From JASLQO01 sp002327525 (lineage in GTDB: Bacteria; Pseudomonadota; Gammaproteobacteria; Pseudomonadales; Azotimanducaceae), in contig JASLQO010000024.1 in assembly GCA_030744435.1 (NCBI GenBank), forward strand, positions 1 through 64,000: a stretch of DNA of 64,000 bases, read 5' to 3'. This document shows positions 16,253-26,013 of the stretch, piece after piece. How positions within the stretch are numbered: the stretch's first letter is position 1; the number at the start of each line of letters is the position of its first letter. The translations under genes were made by a program, and so were the position numbers. The notes beneath the pieces were generated by a model, which was not told the DNA's origin, ran no database searches, and saw nothing but the letters and a program-made list of their open reading frames with translations.

Positions 16253-16912
16253 ATGGCCGCGCTTGAAATAGATGTGTTCTGGTCGTTTCGCAGTCCGTGG
16301 TCGTATCTTGCGACGCCGCGGCTTCGTGCCTGGCAGGAAGGATATGACCTCGACGTGAACTTCCGGCCGGTATATCCGATCGCGATTCGTACCCCAGATT
16401 TCTTTTTGCAGATGAATCCCCTATGGCCGTCCTACTTTCAACGCGACCTGGTTCGCGTAGCCGAATACTTGGAACTGCCGCTCACCTGGCCGAATCCGGA
16501 TCCGGTGAGTCAGTATCGGGGTGATGACGGGCGCCCGCGAACCAGCGAATCTCAGCCATACATCCACCGCTTGACCAGGCTGGGTGTGGTGGCCGAAGAG
16601 CTGGGAAGGGGCATCGAGTTCGCCGATGAGGTTTCGAGACTCATCTGGCAGGGCACGCAAAACTGGCATGAAGGCGAACATCTGGCCTTGGCGACAGAGC
16701 GCGCGGGGCTGGACCTGGCGCAGCTCGATACCATGGTGGAGGCGGATGCACAACGCCTGGAGGCAGCCATCGAACGTAATCAGCAGGACCATGAGGCTTG
16801 CGGACATTGGGGTGTGCCGACCTGTGCTTTTCGCGGCGAACCTTTCTTCGGTCAGGATCGATTGGATGTATTGCTGTGGCGGCTTGAGAAAGAGGGGCTG
16901 GCAAGACGCTGA
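16253..16912 (+). CDS. 2-hydroxychromene-2-carboxylate isomerase-like, DsbA-fold protein
   Basis: The 219-residue protein begins at ATG 16253 with LEIDVFWSFRSPWSYLATPRL. This is the thioredoxin-like start of 2-hydroxychromene-2-carboxylate isomerase and related kappa-class transferase enzymes, with serine (SPWSY) where DsbA has its CxxC. The C-terminal GHWGVPTCAFRGEPFFGQDRLDVL, with the conserved cis-proline (GVPT), is typical. Members isomerise aromatic-degradation intermediates with glutathione or act as DsbA-like oxidoreductases. Lack of CxxC argues against a disulfide role. No aromatic-degradation genes lie next to it, so the natural substrate is unknown. Confidence 0.85.
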   Translation: MAALEIDVFWSFRSPWSYLATPRLRAWQEGYDLDVNFRPVYPIAIRTPDFFLQMNPLWPSYFQRDLVRVAEYLELPLTWPNPDPVSQYRGDDGRPRTSESQPYIHRLTRLGVVAEELGRGIEFADEVSRLIWQGTQNWHEGEHLALATERAGLDLAQLDTMVEADAQRLEAAIERNQQDHEACGHWGVPTCAFRGEPFFGQDRLDVLLWRLEKEGLARR

Positions 16913-16979
16913 CCGGGCCCATTGCGCCTGATCGCGATGCAGGGTAGCAGACCCCGCCGTTCGGTCAGCGTGCGCGCTT

Positions 16980-17265
16980 GGCCAGTTCCCGTGGCGCATC
17001 CGATTTCCATGAAGTTACCCGTATCACGGTACTGTTCGAATTCACCAAGGCGCTGGCTATACTCTTTCTGATGGCTGCTCGAGCGCAGTTTCTTGACGTG
17101 TTTCTCCTGGAGGTTGTCGATAGTGATTTCGTTATTGGCCTCGAAGTCGAAATCCGTAACGTCGCAGTAGACGAAGCCACACTGCCCGCACTGCAGATAG
17201 ACGAGTCCATGTTTCTTGGCGAACACGGATGACTCCGCGGATTTGCACAGATCACAGGCTCTCAC
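16980..17265 (-). pseudogene. Truncated SAM-dependent methyltransferase
   Basis: From a likely GTG start at 17265 the frame encodes VRACDLCKSAESSVFAKKHG, then YLQCGQCGFVYCDV (a zinc ribbon made of two CxxC pairs), a helical linker and finally NFMEIGCATG, the SAM-binding motif I. Directly after motif I the sequence stops resembling a methyltransferase (ends near 16980, stop at 16852). About two thirds of the enzyme is lost. The layout suggests a class I methyltransferase with an N-terminal zinc-binding domain, as in sugar C-methyltransferase types. Confidence 0.7.
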
Positions 17266-17426
17266 AGACACTCCCCCTGCCAGCATTTCTGACATCTCCG
17301 GTACGCGAGCCGTTGCCGGGATCCATGCTAGGTCGGCGCTCATGCTTGTGAAATCCCGGCCGCTGCAGCGCCCGGCGTGTTCACATGATATGTTCGAACA
17401 ATCACATGGTCAGGGCGGGCTCTTCC

Positions 17427-18752
17427 ATGCTCACAGAGCTTCCGCGAGGCAAGGCAGACGCCGTCATCGTCGGCGGCGGTATCATTGGTTGTTCTGCTGC
17501 CTATTTCGCCGCCAAAGCCGGTCTCGAAGTCGTGTTGGTGGACAAGGGTGCGGTCGGGTTCGAGCAGTCCACGCGCAACTGGGGCTGGATTCATCAGCAG
17601 GTGCGTCATCCGCACCTGATCCCGTTCTCGATGTATTCCCGCCGTATCTGGGAAGGGCTGGAAGCCGAACTGGGTGCCGATCTGGAATGGCGGCAGGGCG
17701 GGAACATCAATCTGGCAGGCAACCAGCCGGATATGGAAGCGTTCGAGGGCTACCTGGCCGCGGCCGGACCAAGTGCGCTGGATGTGGAGTTGCTCGGTCC
17801 GGCGGAGACGCAAAAGATGTTGCCTGGCATTGGGAACGACGTGTTGGGTTCCTTGCACGTCGGTTCCGACGGTCAGGCTAATCCGCGTCTCGTCACCCGC
17901 GCGTTCGCCGATGCCGCCAGAGGACTTGGTGTCACCATAGTGGAGAACTGTGCGGTCAATTCCATGCTCACATCCGGCAATCGCACCACCGGTGTCGCCA
18001 CCGAGCGAGGCGCTATCGAGGCCGAGCAGGTCGTGATTGCATGTGGTGCCTGGAGCCGGCGGATGCTGAAACCCCTGGGAATCAAGTTGCCCCAAAATGC
18101 CATCCGCTCCACCGTCATTCGCACCACGCCGGCATCGAAGTACACGCAAGCCACGGGATGGGCAGGGGACGTTGCGTTTCGACAGGATGCCCGGGGCAAG
18201 TTCGTACTGGCAGCCGGAAATCGATCCACGTTCGATGTCAACCTGGACTCCATCACCGATCTGCTCTCCTTTGGAAAAACCGCCTGGCACTATCGAAGCC
18301 AGCTCAAAGTGGGTGTCGGCAAGGTGTTGCTACGCGATGTCTTCACTCTGCTACCCGGTACCGCCCATCACGCGGCTCCCTGGGCGCAGCTGAGAAACAA
18401 CGAACCACCGCCGGACCTCGGCGCGGCCGCGCCGAATCTGGACGGCTTTCACAGGCTGCTGCCGCAATTTTCGCACCTTGCGGTGGAAGAAATCTGGGCG
18501 GGCAACGTCGATATGACGCCCGACCAGGCTCCCGTACTCGACAACGCGACCGGTGTCAAAGGTCTGGTGATCGCAACGGGATTCAGCGGGCATGGATTTG
18601 CGCTGGGACCAGGAGGTGGGCAAACGACCGCCGCACTACTTCAGGGTATGACGCCTGAAGTGGACATTCACGGATTCAGGTTGGCACGATTTGCGGAAGG
18701 TAACGTACCGGAACTGGTGCCGTTTCACCCCGTCCGTGAAACTCGGAGGTAG
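17427..18752 (+). CDS. FAD-dependent DAO-family oxidoreductase
   Basis: About 441 residues from ATG 17427 (other in-frame starts at 17385 and 17406; I prefer this one for the purine-rich GGGCGGG upstream). It opens ADAVIVGGGIIGCSAAYFAAKAGLEVVLVDKG, the dinucleotide-binding motif of the D-amino-acid-oxidase/GlpD superfamily. STRNWGWIHQQ, VVIACGAWSR and the closing GFSGHGFALGPGGG, which contacts FAD, follow. Members oxidise amino acids, sarcosine or related C-N bonds. The next gene starts 30 bp downstream and encodes a TauD-type dioxygenase, so the pair may act on one amine or sulfonate substrate. Confidence 0.87.
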   Translation: MLTELPRGKADAVIVGGGIIGCSAAYFAAKAGLEVVLVDKGAVGFEQSTRNWGWIHQQVRHPHLIPFSMYSRRIWEGLEAELGADLEWRQGGNINLAGNQPDMEAFEGYLAAAGPSALDVELLGPAETQKMLPGIGNDVLGSLHVGSDGQANPRLVTRAFADAARGLGVTIVENCAVNSMLTSGNRTTGVATERGAIEAEQVVIACGAWSRRMLKPLGIKLPQNAIRSTVIRTTPASKYTQATGWAGDVAFRQDARGKFVLAAGNRSTFDVNLDSITDLLSFGKTAWHYRSQLKVGVGKVLLRDVFTLLPGTAHHAAPWAQLRNNEPPPDLGAAAPNLDGFHRLLPQFSHLAVEEIWAGNVDMTPDQAPVLDNATGVKGLVIATGFSGHGFALGPGGGQTTAALLQGMTPEVDIHGFRLARFAEGNVPELVPFHPVRETRR

Positions 18753-18782
18753 CGGACCTGTGTGCGATAGGAACCGCGAATC

Positions 18783-19640
18783 ATGAACATCCATCCCTTC
18801 GAGGCTGAATTTGGTGCCGAGGTCACCGGTGTCGATCTCAGGGTACAGAATGAAGAGGCGTTCGCCGACATATACAGCGCCTGGCTAAACTTCGGCGTGC
18901 TGCGATTTCGGGATCAGCCGCTGGACGATGAAGCACTGCAGGCCTTTAGCGCGCGTTTCGGTCCGCTGGAGGAGATGCCTTTGGGGCTGATGCCGGAAGA
19001 GTGGCACAGAAAGATCAACAATCGCTTCGTTACCGTGCTGTCCAACATCATGGTCGATGGCAAGCCCATCGGGGGGCTGGGTAACGGCGAGGCTAACTGG
19101 CATTCGGATATGACCTACGTGGACGATCCTCCGCCGGCCAGCGTGCTGCTCGGCGTGGAGATACCCGCGCGGGGCGGGGATACTCACTTTGCGGACCAGT
19201 GTACGGCCTGCGATGTGCTGCCCGAGGCATTGAGGAAAAGCATCGTGCATCTCAACATCAAGCACGACGCTGCGCACACCAGCGTGGGAAGCCTGCGCCC
19301 CGGGTACGACACCTTCGAGGATCCCCGTGATGCGCCCGGTACGGTGCATCCGATTGTTCTCGAACATGAGGAGACGGGCAGGAGCTGCCTGTATCTGGGC
19401 CGGAGGGAGTGGGCTTACGTTACGGGACTGACCTTCGATGAGAGTGAATCTCTGCTCGACGAGCTGTGGAGCTACGCGATACTCGAGGAAAACCAGTGGC
19501 GTCAGCGTTGGCGAGCCCACGATGTTGTCGTGTGGGACAATCGTCGCGTCCTGCACCGGCGGGACGGATTCGATGCAAACCACCGGAGAATGATACGGCG
19601 GTGTCAGGTATTGAAAGTATCTGCCGTACCCCCAACGTGA
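18783..19640 (+). CDS. TauD/TfdA-family Fe(II)/2-oxoglutarate dioxygenase
   Basis: The 285-residue protein has the iron triad visible: H107 and D109 in NWHSDMTY and the distal H258 in NRRVLHRRDG, with RRMIRRCQV providing the 2-oxoglutarate-binding arginine. The start MNIHPFEAEFGAEVTGVDLR is typical of the family (taurine, 2,4-D, alkylsulfate and carnitine-like substrates). Residues SVLLGVEIPARGGDTHFADQ follow as usual. It is cytoplasmic and likely cotranscribed with the flavoenzyme gene 30 bp upstream. Confidence 0.92.
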   Translation: MNIHPFEAEFGAEVTGVDLRVQNEEAFADIYSAWLNFGVLRFRDQPLDDEALQAFSARFGPLEEMPLGLMPEEWHRKINNRFVTVLSNIMVDGKPIGGLGNGEANWHSDMTYVDDPPPASVLLGVEIPARGGDTHFADQCTACDVLPEALRKSIVHLNIKHDAAHTSVGSLRPGYDTFEDPRDAPGTVHPIVLEHEETGRSCLYLGRREWAYVTGLTFDESESLLDELWSYAILEENQWRQRWRAHDVVVWDNRRVLHRRDGFDANHRRMIRRCQVLKVSAVPPT

Positions 19641-19673
19641 TTGGCCGCTGTGTAGGGAAGGAACGAATCACCA

Positions 19674-21776
19674 ATGATAGTTAGGACCAACCGACGAGTT
19701 GACGTCGCCGCAATCACACTTGCACTGACCCTGCTATGGGGTTGTGGGCAACCATCTGAGGAAAGTGCCGAAGAAGTGGTGACTGACGCCGACTGGCCAA
19801 TATACCTGGGCGACAATGGCCGTGGTCACTATTCACCGCTCGAGCAGATCGACCGGAACAATGTGGGTTTGCTGGAACTCGCCTGGGTGTACTCTTCGGG
19901 TGAACCGAAGGGGCTCATGTATACCAGTCCGGTGGTGGTTGACGGAGTGCTGTATGCACTGTCGCCCCAACTCATACCCTTTGCACTCGACGCCGCCACA
20001 GGGGTTCAGCTCTGGCGTAACGAAGACCTGGATCTGACGGCCAACGCGCAACGCGGCATGATGTGGTGGCAGAAAGGCAAAGAACGGCGGCTGTTCTTCA
20101 CGGCAGGCAAGATGCTGGTGGCACTCGACCCTGGCACGGGCCACCTGATCGAGACGTTTGGCGAGGGCGGAATGCTTGACCTGACACCGGACGGACGCGG
20201 CGGCTATATCGGTGTGACGGTGCCGGGCGTCGTCTTTGAAGATATGCTTATTCTGGGTTTCTCGACGACCGAGGGCGCGGATGCCTATCCGGGGTCCGTG
20301 CGTGCTTTCAGTGCGCTCGATGGTAGCCTGGTGTGGCGATTTGGTCTGGTACCGGAACCTGGTGCGATTGGCTCGGAAACCTGGGCGGAAGGCACGCTGG
20401 AATCCGCGGGAGGGGCGAACGCATGGTCCGGGATGACGCTGGATGAGGGACGGGGCACGTTGTTCGTACCGACTGGCAGCACCACGCCCGACTTCTACGG
20501 CGGCGACCGATTGGGGGACAATCTGTTCGGAAACTCGATAGTCGCACTTGATGCGCGTACGGGCGCCTACCGGTGGCATTACCAGGTCGTGAGGCACGAT
20601 CTCTGGGACAAGGACAATCCGTCGCCGCCCACACTCGTTCAGATGGAGCGAAACGGCGGTCTGATAGACGCCGTCACCCTCACGACGAAGACCGGTCATC
20701 TGTACGCGTTCGACCGCGATACGGGCGAGCCGCTGTACGACATTCTCGAAGTGGATACGCTGTCGAGCACGCTGCCCGGTGAGGTGCCGGCCGAGAAGCA
20801 GTATGTGTCGGCAGTAGAGATAAGTCGACAGACTTTCGAAATCACCAACCGCACGCCGGAAGCACGCGCCTACATCGAGGATCTCATCCAAAACTGGGAC
20901 CTGCGGCCCTGGGCGCCGCCGAAACTAGGTAGCGTGCTGCTGTACCCGTGGTATGACGGCGGTGCCGAGTGGGGTGGATCCGCTTACGATCCGACCACAC
21001 GGCGTCTGATTGTCAACAGCAACGATGAAGCCGGTGTGTTGACGCTTTCCGAGATTCCGATTGGCCACAGTGTGTATGGCCTCTATGCGAGTTACTGCGG
21101 CGCCTGCCATGGGCTGAAGCGCGAGGGCAGCGATCGTGGACCGGCGTTGCACGATCTGATGGATCGGCTTGGGATGGAGGAGGTGAAGAAGATCATCACC
21201 GAGGGTCGGGGAACCATGCCGGCATTCGCCAGTCTCGACGACCGCGAAATGCGAGCGATCTATGCCTACATTCTGCCGAAGGAGCCGCCTGAGGAAGATC
21301 CACCGACTCAAGAAGTAGGTTATGCGCTCAGCAGCGGATACGTCTATCTGAAAGATCAGGAGGGATTGCCGGGTAACGCACCACCGTGGGGCACGCTCAA
21401 TTCCATCGACCTCGATACGGGAGAGATCGTTTGGAAGGTCAACTTCGGCGATTTCCTGTCGCACCCGGATCTCGGATACGGCGCCATCAGCTATGGCGGT
21501 CCCGTGATCACCGCTTCCGGGCTGATCTTCATCGCGGCCACCCCTGACAAGAAGATTCGCGCCTACCATTCGGACACCGGTGAGATTCTCTGGGAAGCGG
21601 AACTCAGCGCGGCGGGATTCTCGACCCCCGCGCTCTACAGTGTCGATGGACGGCAGTTCGTGGTGATTGCCGCGGGCGGTGGGAGACTGGGACCGCCGTC
21701 GGGCTCGGAGTACTTTGCCTTTGCGCTGCCGAAGGTGGCGCCAGAGGATAGCAAGCAGGTCCCAGGCGGGGAGTGA
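19674..21776 (+). CDS. PQQ-dependent dehydrogenase with internal cytochrome c domain (lipoprotein)
   Basis: The 700-residue protein has a lipoprotein signal (ALTLLWGC, Cys near residue 24). DADWPIYLGDNGRGHYSPLEQIDRNNV and quinoprotein propeller blades follow. A class I cytochrome c domain, CGACH at 475-479 with GRGTMPAF as the distal-methionine region, is inserted between blades, after which the propeller resumes (GTLNSIDLDTGEIVWKVN). This differs from type II alcohol dehydrogenases, whose heme domain is C-terminal. It oxidises an unknown alcohol, sugar or aldehyde on the periplasmic side and passes electrons from PQQH2 to its own heme. Its stop overlaps the start of the next gene (GTGA), so translation is coupled to a pentaheme membrane protein, the probable electron acceptor. 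Confidence 0.88.
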   Translation: MIVRTNRRVDVAAITLALTLLWGCGQPSEESAEEVVTDADWPIYLGDNGRGHYSPLEQIDRNNVGLLELAWVYSSGEPKGLMYTSPVVVDGVLYALSPQLIPFALDAATGVQLWRNEDLDLTANAQRGMMWWQKGKERRLFFTAGKMLVALDPGTGHLIETFGEGGMLDLTPDGRGGYIGVTVPGVVFEDMLILGFSTTEGADAYPGSVRAFSALDGSLVWRFGLVPEPGAIGSETWAEGTLESAGGANAWSGMTLDEGRGTLFVPTGSTTPDFYGGDRLGDNLFGNSIVALDARTGAYRWHYQVVRHDLWDKDNPSPPTLVQMERNGGLIDAVTLTTKTGHLYAFDRDTGEPLYDILEVDTLSSTLPGEVPAEKQYVSAVEISRQTFEITNRTPEARAYIEDLIQNWDLRPWAPPKLGSVLLYPWYDGGAEWGGSAYDPTTRRLIVNSNDEAGVLTLSEIPIGHSVYGLYASYCGACHGLKREGSDRGPALHDLMDRLGMEEVKKIITEGRGTMPAFASLDDREMRAIYAYILPKEPPEEDPPTQEVGYALSSGYVYLKDQEGLPGNAPPWGTLNSIDLDTGEIVWKVNFGDFLSHPDLGYGAISYGGPVITASGLIFIAATPDKKIRAYHSDTGEILWEAELSAAGFSTPALYSVDGRQFVVIAAGGGRLGPPSGSEYFAFALPKVAPEDSKQVPGGE

Positions 21777-24409
21777 GCGCCAGCGCGCACCCATCGGGAA
21801 TCGCGCACGCCGTACACCGCCTGGCGATGGCGAGCTGTGGGTGTGCGGTAGTTGTGGGTGCGTGCCTCGGACCCGTCGCCGCGTTGCAGGCCCTGACAGG
21901 CAATCTCCTGGAAAACACCGCCTACCAGTGGATGTTCTTCTCCCATCTGGTGCTGGGAGGGGCGTTGTTGGTGTTCGCGGTGCTGCATGTCCTGCTCCGT
22001 TGGCTCGGCAAGCGCACTTCGCGAGGCTTTAGGTGGTCCTTTTGGGTGTTGGTGGCGGGTGCTGCGTCGGGCTACACGCTCATTTTCGCCAGCGCCGATG
22101 GGTTGGTCGGGCGTACGACCCTATACACGTTGCACGTTGTACTGCCCGTGTTCGGGGTGCTGTGGTATGCGGCCGGCAGCCATGTCGTGTTCCGCGCTCG
22201 GGTGGTGCTCGGCGTGGTTACGTTGCTGGCGGTGGTATTGGTGAGTGCCGTCATAGTATGGCCGACGGCCCCCGTGCCCGAGATCGCGCACCAACCCTTT
22301 GCCCCGGCACTCACCAAAACAGCATCCGGCGGCCTGATCGATGCCGACGCTCTCATGCGCGATGAATTCTGTGGTGACTGCCATGTGGATGTGCACGCGC
22401 AATGGCAGTACAGCGCGCATCGGTTTTCTTCGTTCAACAATCCCGCCTATCGGTTCACGGTGCGCAACACGCGTCGCAAGCTCCTCGCCCGCGACGGCAA
22501 CGAGCAGGGTGTGCGCCTGTGCGCCGGCTGCCATGATCCCGTGGCGTTGGTCAGCGGGGCGTTCGATGATCCGTTTTTCGACGACGAACAGCATCCGAGC
22601 GCCCACGCTGGTATCACCTGTCTGACCTGTCACGGCATAGAGCGCCTCGGTAGCCATCGAGGAAACGCCGACTACGTGCTCGGGGTGCCACGCGGATATC
22701 CGTTTTCCGAAAGCGACAGCGGATTGGCGCTCGCCATCAACCGGCTGCTCATCCGGGCGAATCCCGACTTGCACAAAGCAACGCTGTTACGACCGCTGCA
22801 CCGCAGCGCCGAGTTCTGCGGCGCGTGTCACAAGGTGCACCTGCCTGAAGAACTCAATCACTACCGTTGGCTGCGTGGCCAGAACCATTACGACTCGTTT
22901 CGCCTCAGCGGGGTATCGGGGCATAGTGTGGAGAGTTTTTACTACCCCGAGCAGGCGGTGCGGCGTTGTGCCGATTGTCATATGCCGCTGGAGATTTCTC
23001 GCGACCCGGCCGCTCGGCTGTACGCCGGTGAGGCGCAGCCGAGCGTGCGCGGCCACCTGTTCCCCGCGGCTAATACGGCACTCGGCGCTTTGCTCGGCTT
23101 GCCCGAACGAGTGCGCATGGCCCACGAGGAGCATCTGGCGGACGCACTCAGGATAGATATCTTTGCGCTCAGGGAAAGCGCCTCGGGGAAGGTGGTCGCA
23201 CCGCTGCGCCCGGAACTTCCCGTACTCGAACCGGGTGGGAACTACATCGTGGAGATAGTGCTGCGCAATCTGAGAGTCGGACATACTTTCACCGAGGGCA
23301 CGGCGGATTCGAATCAGGTATGGGTGGAGGTGGTCGCGCGTGACGGGACGGGGGTTATCGGCCAAAGTGGAGCGCTGCGCGCGCAGGATCAACTCGTCGA
23401 CGATGAAGCCCACTTCGTCAATGCCTACCTGGTGGATAGGGCTGGTCGCCGCATCGACCGGCGCAACGCCGAGGACACCTACGTCAAGTTGTACGATCAC
23501 CAGCTGCCGCCAGGGGCCGCGGATGTCGTGGCCTATCGTCTGCGAGTGCCCGAGGATGTTGCAGGCGAGGTCCGCATACGCGCTCGCATTCGCTACCGTA
23601 AATTCGATGCCCGCTTTCTGGCGCTGTTCAGCGACTTGAGTGTGCGCAAGCTACCGATAGCCACGATAGCCAGTGACGAGTTGGTGCTGCCGGTGAGGCG
23701 TGAACCGGCAGCGAGTACGCCTCCTGGCGTGGCTGCGTGGGAACGCTGGAATGACTACGGCATCGGTAACTTGCGCAAACCCGGCGGGCGTGCACTTGGG
23801 CGTGCGCGAAAGGCGTTTCTCGAGGTGGCCGCACTCGGTCGCGGCGAAGGCCACATGAACCTTGCACGCACACACCTGGCGGAAGGGAGACTGAAGGAGG
23901 CGGAGCATGCGTTGGTGCGCGCGCAGCAGGAGGGTGCACACGCCTGGTGGGTGGTGTGGTTTCAAGGGCTGGTCGATTATCGGCGTGCAAACCTGGACGA
24001 TGCGATCCGTGCATTTCGACGAATTCTGGCGACGGATTTCGACGATGCACGGCGTCGCGGCTTCGACTTCTCCATGGATGAGCGGGTTCACAACCAGCTG
24101 GCCCTGGCGCTGTTGCAGCGGGCCGGGGTGAGCACACACACCCGGGAGTCGGATCTCGTCGATGCACGCCATCATTTCGAGCGCTCGCTCGCGCTGGATG
24201 TGGAAGGCAGCACTGTTCACTACGGGCTTTCGATGGTGCACGAGTATCTGGGCGACGAAAAACTCGCCAACATTCACCGCGCGCTGTACGAGAAATACCG
24301 CGAAGACGATAACGCTCCGGGATCCGCCATTCGCTCGGCACGCTTGCTGGATCCGGCCGCGAATCGAGCCGCCAACGCGCTGAACGTGTATGAGCTGCGC
24401 GCGCCCTGA
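21773..24409 (+). CDS. Membrane / pentaheme cytochrome c / TPR fusion protein
   Basis: The 878-residue protein starts with GTG inside the stop of the preceding gene. Residues 15-163 form about four membrane helices that carry histidines at H58, H72, H121 and H137, possible b-heme ligands. Residues 195-410 hold five CxxCH motifs: CGDCH 200, CAGCH 250, CLTCH 283, CGACH 349 and CADCH 399, resembling cytochrome c554/NrfA-like multiheme modules. A beta-rich domain follows (430-640), and the C-terminus is TPR-like (from about 690: GHMNLARTHLAEGRLKEAEHAL, ARHHFERSLAL). I infer that it takes electrons from the quinoprotein encoded just upstream and moves them along or across the membrane. I do not know a named family with exactly this order. 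Confidence 0.8.
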   Translation: MSASAHPSGIAHAVHRLAMASCGCAVVVGACLGPVAALQALTGNLLENTAYQWMFFSHLVLGGALLVFAVLHVLLRWLGKRTSRGFRWSFWVLVAGAASGYTLIFASADGLVGRTTLYTLHVVLPVFGVLWYAAGSHVVFRARVVLGVVTLLAVVLVSAVIVWPTAPVPEIAHQPFAPALTKTASGGLIDADALMRDEFCGDCHVDVHAQWQYSAHRFSSFNNPAYRFTVRNTRRKLLARDGNEQGVRLCAGCHDPVALVSGAFDDPFFDDEQHPSAHAGITCLTCHGIERLGSHRGNADYVLGVPRGYPFSESDSGLALAINRLLIRANPDLHKATLLRPLHRSAEFCGACHKVHLPEELNHYRWLRGQNHYDSFRLSGVSGHSVESFYYPEQAVRRCADCHMPLEISRDPAARLYAGEAQPSVRGHLFPAANTALGALLGLPERVRMAHEEHLADALRIDIFALRESASGKVVAPLRPELPVLEPGGNYIVEIVLRNLRVGHTFTEGTADSNQVWVEVVARDGTGVIGQSGALRAQDQLVDDEAHFVNAYLVDRAGRRIDRRNAEDTYVKLYDHQLPPGAADVVAYRLRVPEDVAGEVRIRARIRYRKFDARFLALFSDLSVRKLPIATIASDELVLPVRREPAASTPPGVAAWERWNDYGIGNLRKPGGRALGRARKAFLEVAALGRGEGHMNLARTHLAEGRLKEAEHALVRAQQEGAHAWWVVWFQGLVDYRRANLDDAIRAFRRILATDFDDARRRGFDFSMDERVHNQLALALLQRAGVSTHTRESDLVDARHHFERSLALDVEGSTVHYGLSMVHEYLGDEKLANIHRALYEKYREDDNAPGSAIRSARLLDPAANRAANALNVYELRAP

Positions 24410-24414
24410 CGCGC

Positions 24415-26013
24415 TCAGCGTCGCAAAGGCTCTCTGTGGACATAGTGATCGAGATGTGCCGACAACGTGCGTGTCAGTTCCGGATCGTCACCGGCGAGCG
24501 TAAGCGCGCGCTTGCCCAGACGAATAGCATCCTCGAAACGCGCATTGGCCGCAAAGGCGGCCGCCAGCAGGTCGGCGAAGCGTGCGTCGTGACGCCGCCG
24601 GGCGTACAGGTGAGTTGCAATTTCGAGTGCATCTCGAGCATCGGGGGAGGAGATCTCCGCGGTGGTGGCGAGCAGCTGCACCAGTTGTAGACCAACGTCG
24701 ACGTCGTCGGGGTGGATGCTCATTAGGTTTCGCATGGTGGTGGCGGCCGCCCGTACGTCTCCGAGGTGCAGATGGAGGCGTGCGACCGCCCGAAGATTTG
24801 CGGCGTGGACGGGATCGAGAGTGCGCAGCTTCTGGCGGGCGGCAAGTGAATTTCGCGGGTCCCCGGCGTTTTCTAGGGCGACTCCCAACTGGTGGTAGAG
24901 CCGGTAGCGGGTCGGATCGAGCCCGATGGTCTTCTGCAGGTACTCGGCGGCTTCCCTGTGGCGGTGCCCTGCAAGGCACACCTTACCCATGGCCTCGTTT
25001 GCATCCGCATGATCTGGCTGTTGCCCGAGCGCTGCCCGCAGTTGGCCCTCGGCCGCTTCCAGGTTACCGAGTTGTACCAGGGCCAATGCCGCTCCGGTGA
25101 GCCAGTCGGCGTTGTTGGGTTTTCGTTCGAGCACTTCCCTATAGCGTGTGAGGGCCTGCTGAAATCGGCCTTGTGCGAGGTCCACCCGGGCAAGATCGGA
25201 CTGGGTCTCGGCACCGGGACGGATGTCATGGGAGCGAATCAGCAATTGGCGGGCAGTATCGAAGTCTCCGTGTGCGAGTAGCTCGCGGCCCCGTTCCTGA
25301 AGCAGCGCGGAACTCACCCCTTCCTTGCGCATGCGTTCCAGCAACGGGTGTCGCGGCCGTGGCCCCGGGCCGTACGAGCGTGCGCGCCAGGCGGATTGCT
25401 CGGCCGCATGATTGTTACCCTGGCGCTGTCGTACCTGAGCGAGGAGGGTGTGGATATCGCCGTTACGAGGTGAATTGAGAAGCGCGCGTTGCAGATGTGC
25501 CTCCGCCTGATCGAGTGATCGATCCAACAGGTCAAGGCGCGCGAGACCAAGGTCGGCGTATCCCCGTCCGGGGTCGAGTTTCCGCGCGTGCTCGTAAAAA
25601 GCGCGCGAGTCGAGCAAGCGTCCGGTCCGCACCAGATTGTCTGCGTACAAGATTACCAGCGCGTAGTCGTCGGGTGCACGAGCGTGCGCCTCGCCGAGCC
25701 GTTGCGTGACATGGTGCGGTTTAGCCTCCACCAGGGCACTGAGTAGATGCCAGCGGTAGTCGTTCGGTGCACGTCGGCGGGCCTGTGTGTAGCTCGTACG
25801 CGCATCCCCGATCAACCCATTGGCCTGGTACACCATTCCCAGTTCGCCCCAGGCGCTACCGCTCTCAGGTGTTTGCTCGACAGCGGAAAGTGCCCGGGCG
25901 ATATGTTCGGCAACCTGTGGTTCGAGGTGCGCATCCCGGGGGATGGCTGCCTCCACCGCGGCTGTGGACAGGGTCAGGGCGATGTAGAAAAGGCACTGAA
26001 CCGGGGGGCGCAT
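24415..26013 (-). CDS. TPR-repeat secreted protein
   Basis: About 532 residues from ATG 26013, with a signal peptide (PPVQCLFYIALTLSTAAVEA) and then repeated 34-residue helix pairs through most of the length, for example AWGELGMVYQANGLIGDARTSYTQA and ADLGLARLDLLDRSLDQAEAHL. The start is fixed by overlap: its ATG shares one base with the TAA of the preceding gene (TAATG). TPR proteins are scaffolds, and the partner is likely the CRTAC1-like protein encoded with it. It ends 6 bp from the stop of the convergent pentaheme fusion gene, which also ends in TPRs. Confidence 0.85.
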   Translation of the reverse strand: MRPPVQCLFYIALTLSTAAVEAAIPRDAHLEPQVAEHIARALSAVEQTPESGSAWGELGMVYQANGLIGDARTSYTQARRRAPNDYRWHLLSALVEAKPHHVTQRLGEAHARAPDDYALVILYADNLVRTGRLLDSRAFYEHARKLDPGRGYADLGLARLDLLDRSLDQAEAHLQRALLNSPRNGDIHTLLAQVRQRQGNNHAAEQSAWRARSYGPGPRPRHPLLERMRKEGVSSALLQERGRELLAHGDFDTARQLLIRSHDIRPGAETQSDLARVDLAQGRFQQALTRYREVLERKPNNADWLTGAALALVQLGNLEAAEGQLRAALGQQPDHADANEAMGKVCLAGHRHREAAEYLQKTIGLDPTRYRLYHQLGVALENAGDPRNSLAARQKLRTLDPVHAANLRAVARLHLHLGDVRAAATTMRNLMSIHPDDVDVGLQLVQLLATTAEISSPDARDALEIATHLYARRRHDARFADLLAAAFAANARFEDAIRLGKRALTLAGDDPELTRTLSAHLDHYVHREPLRR

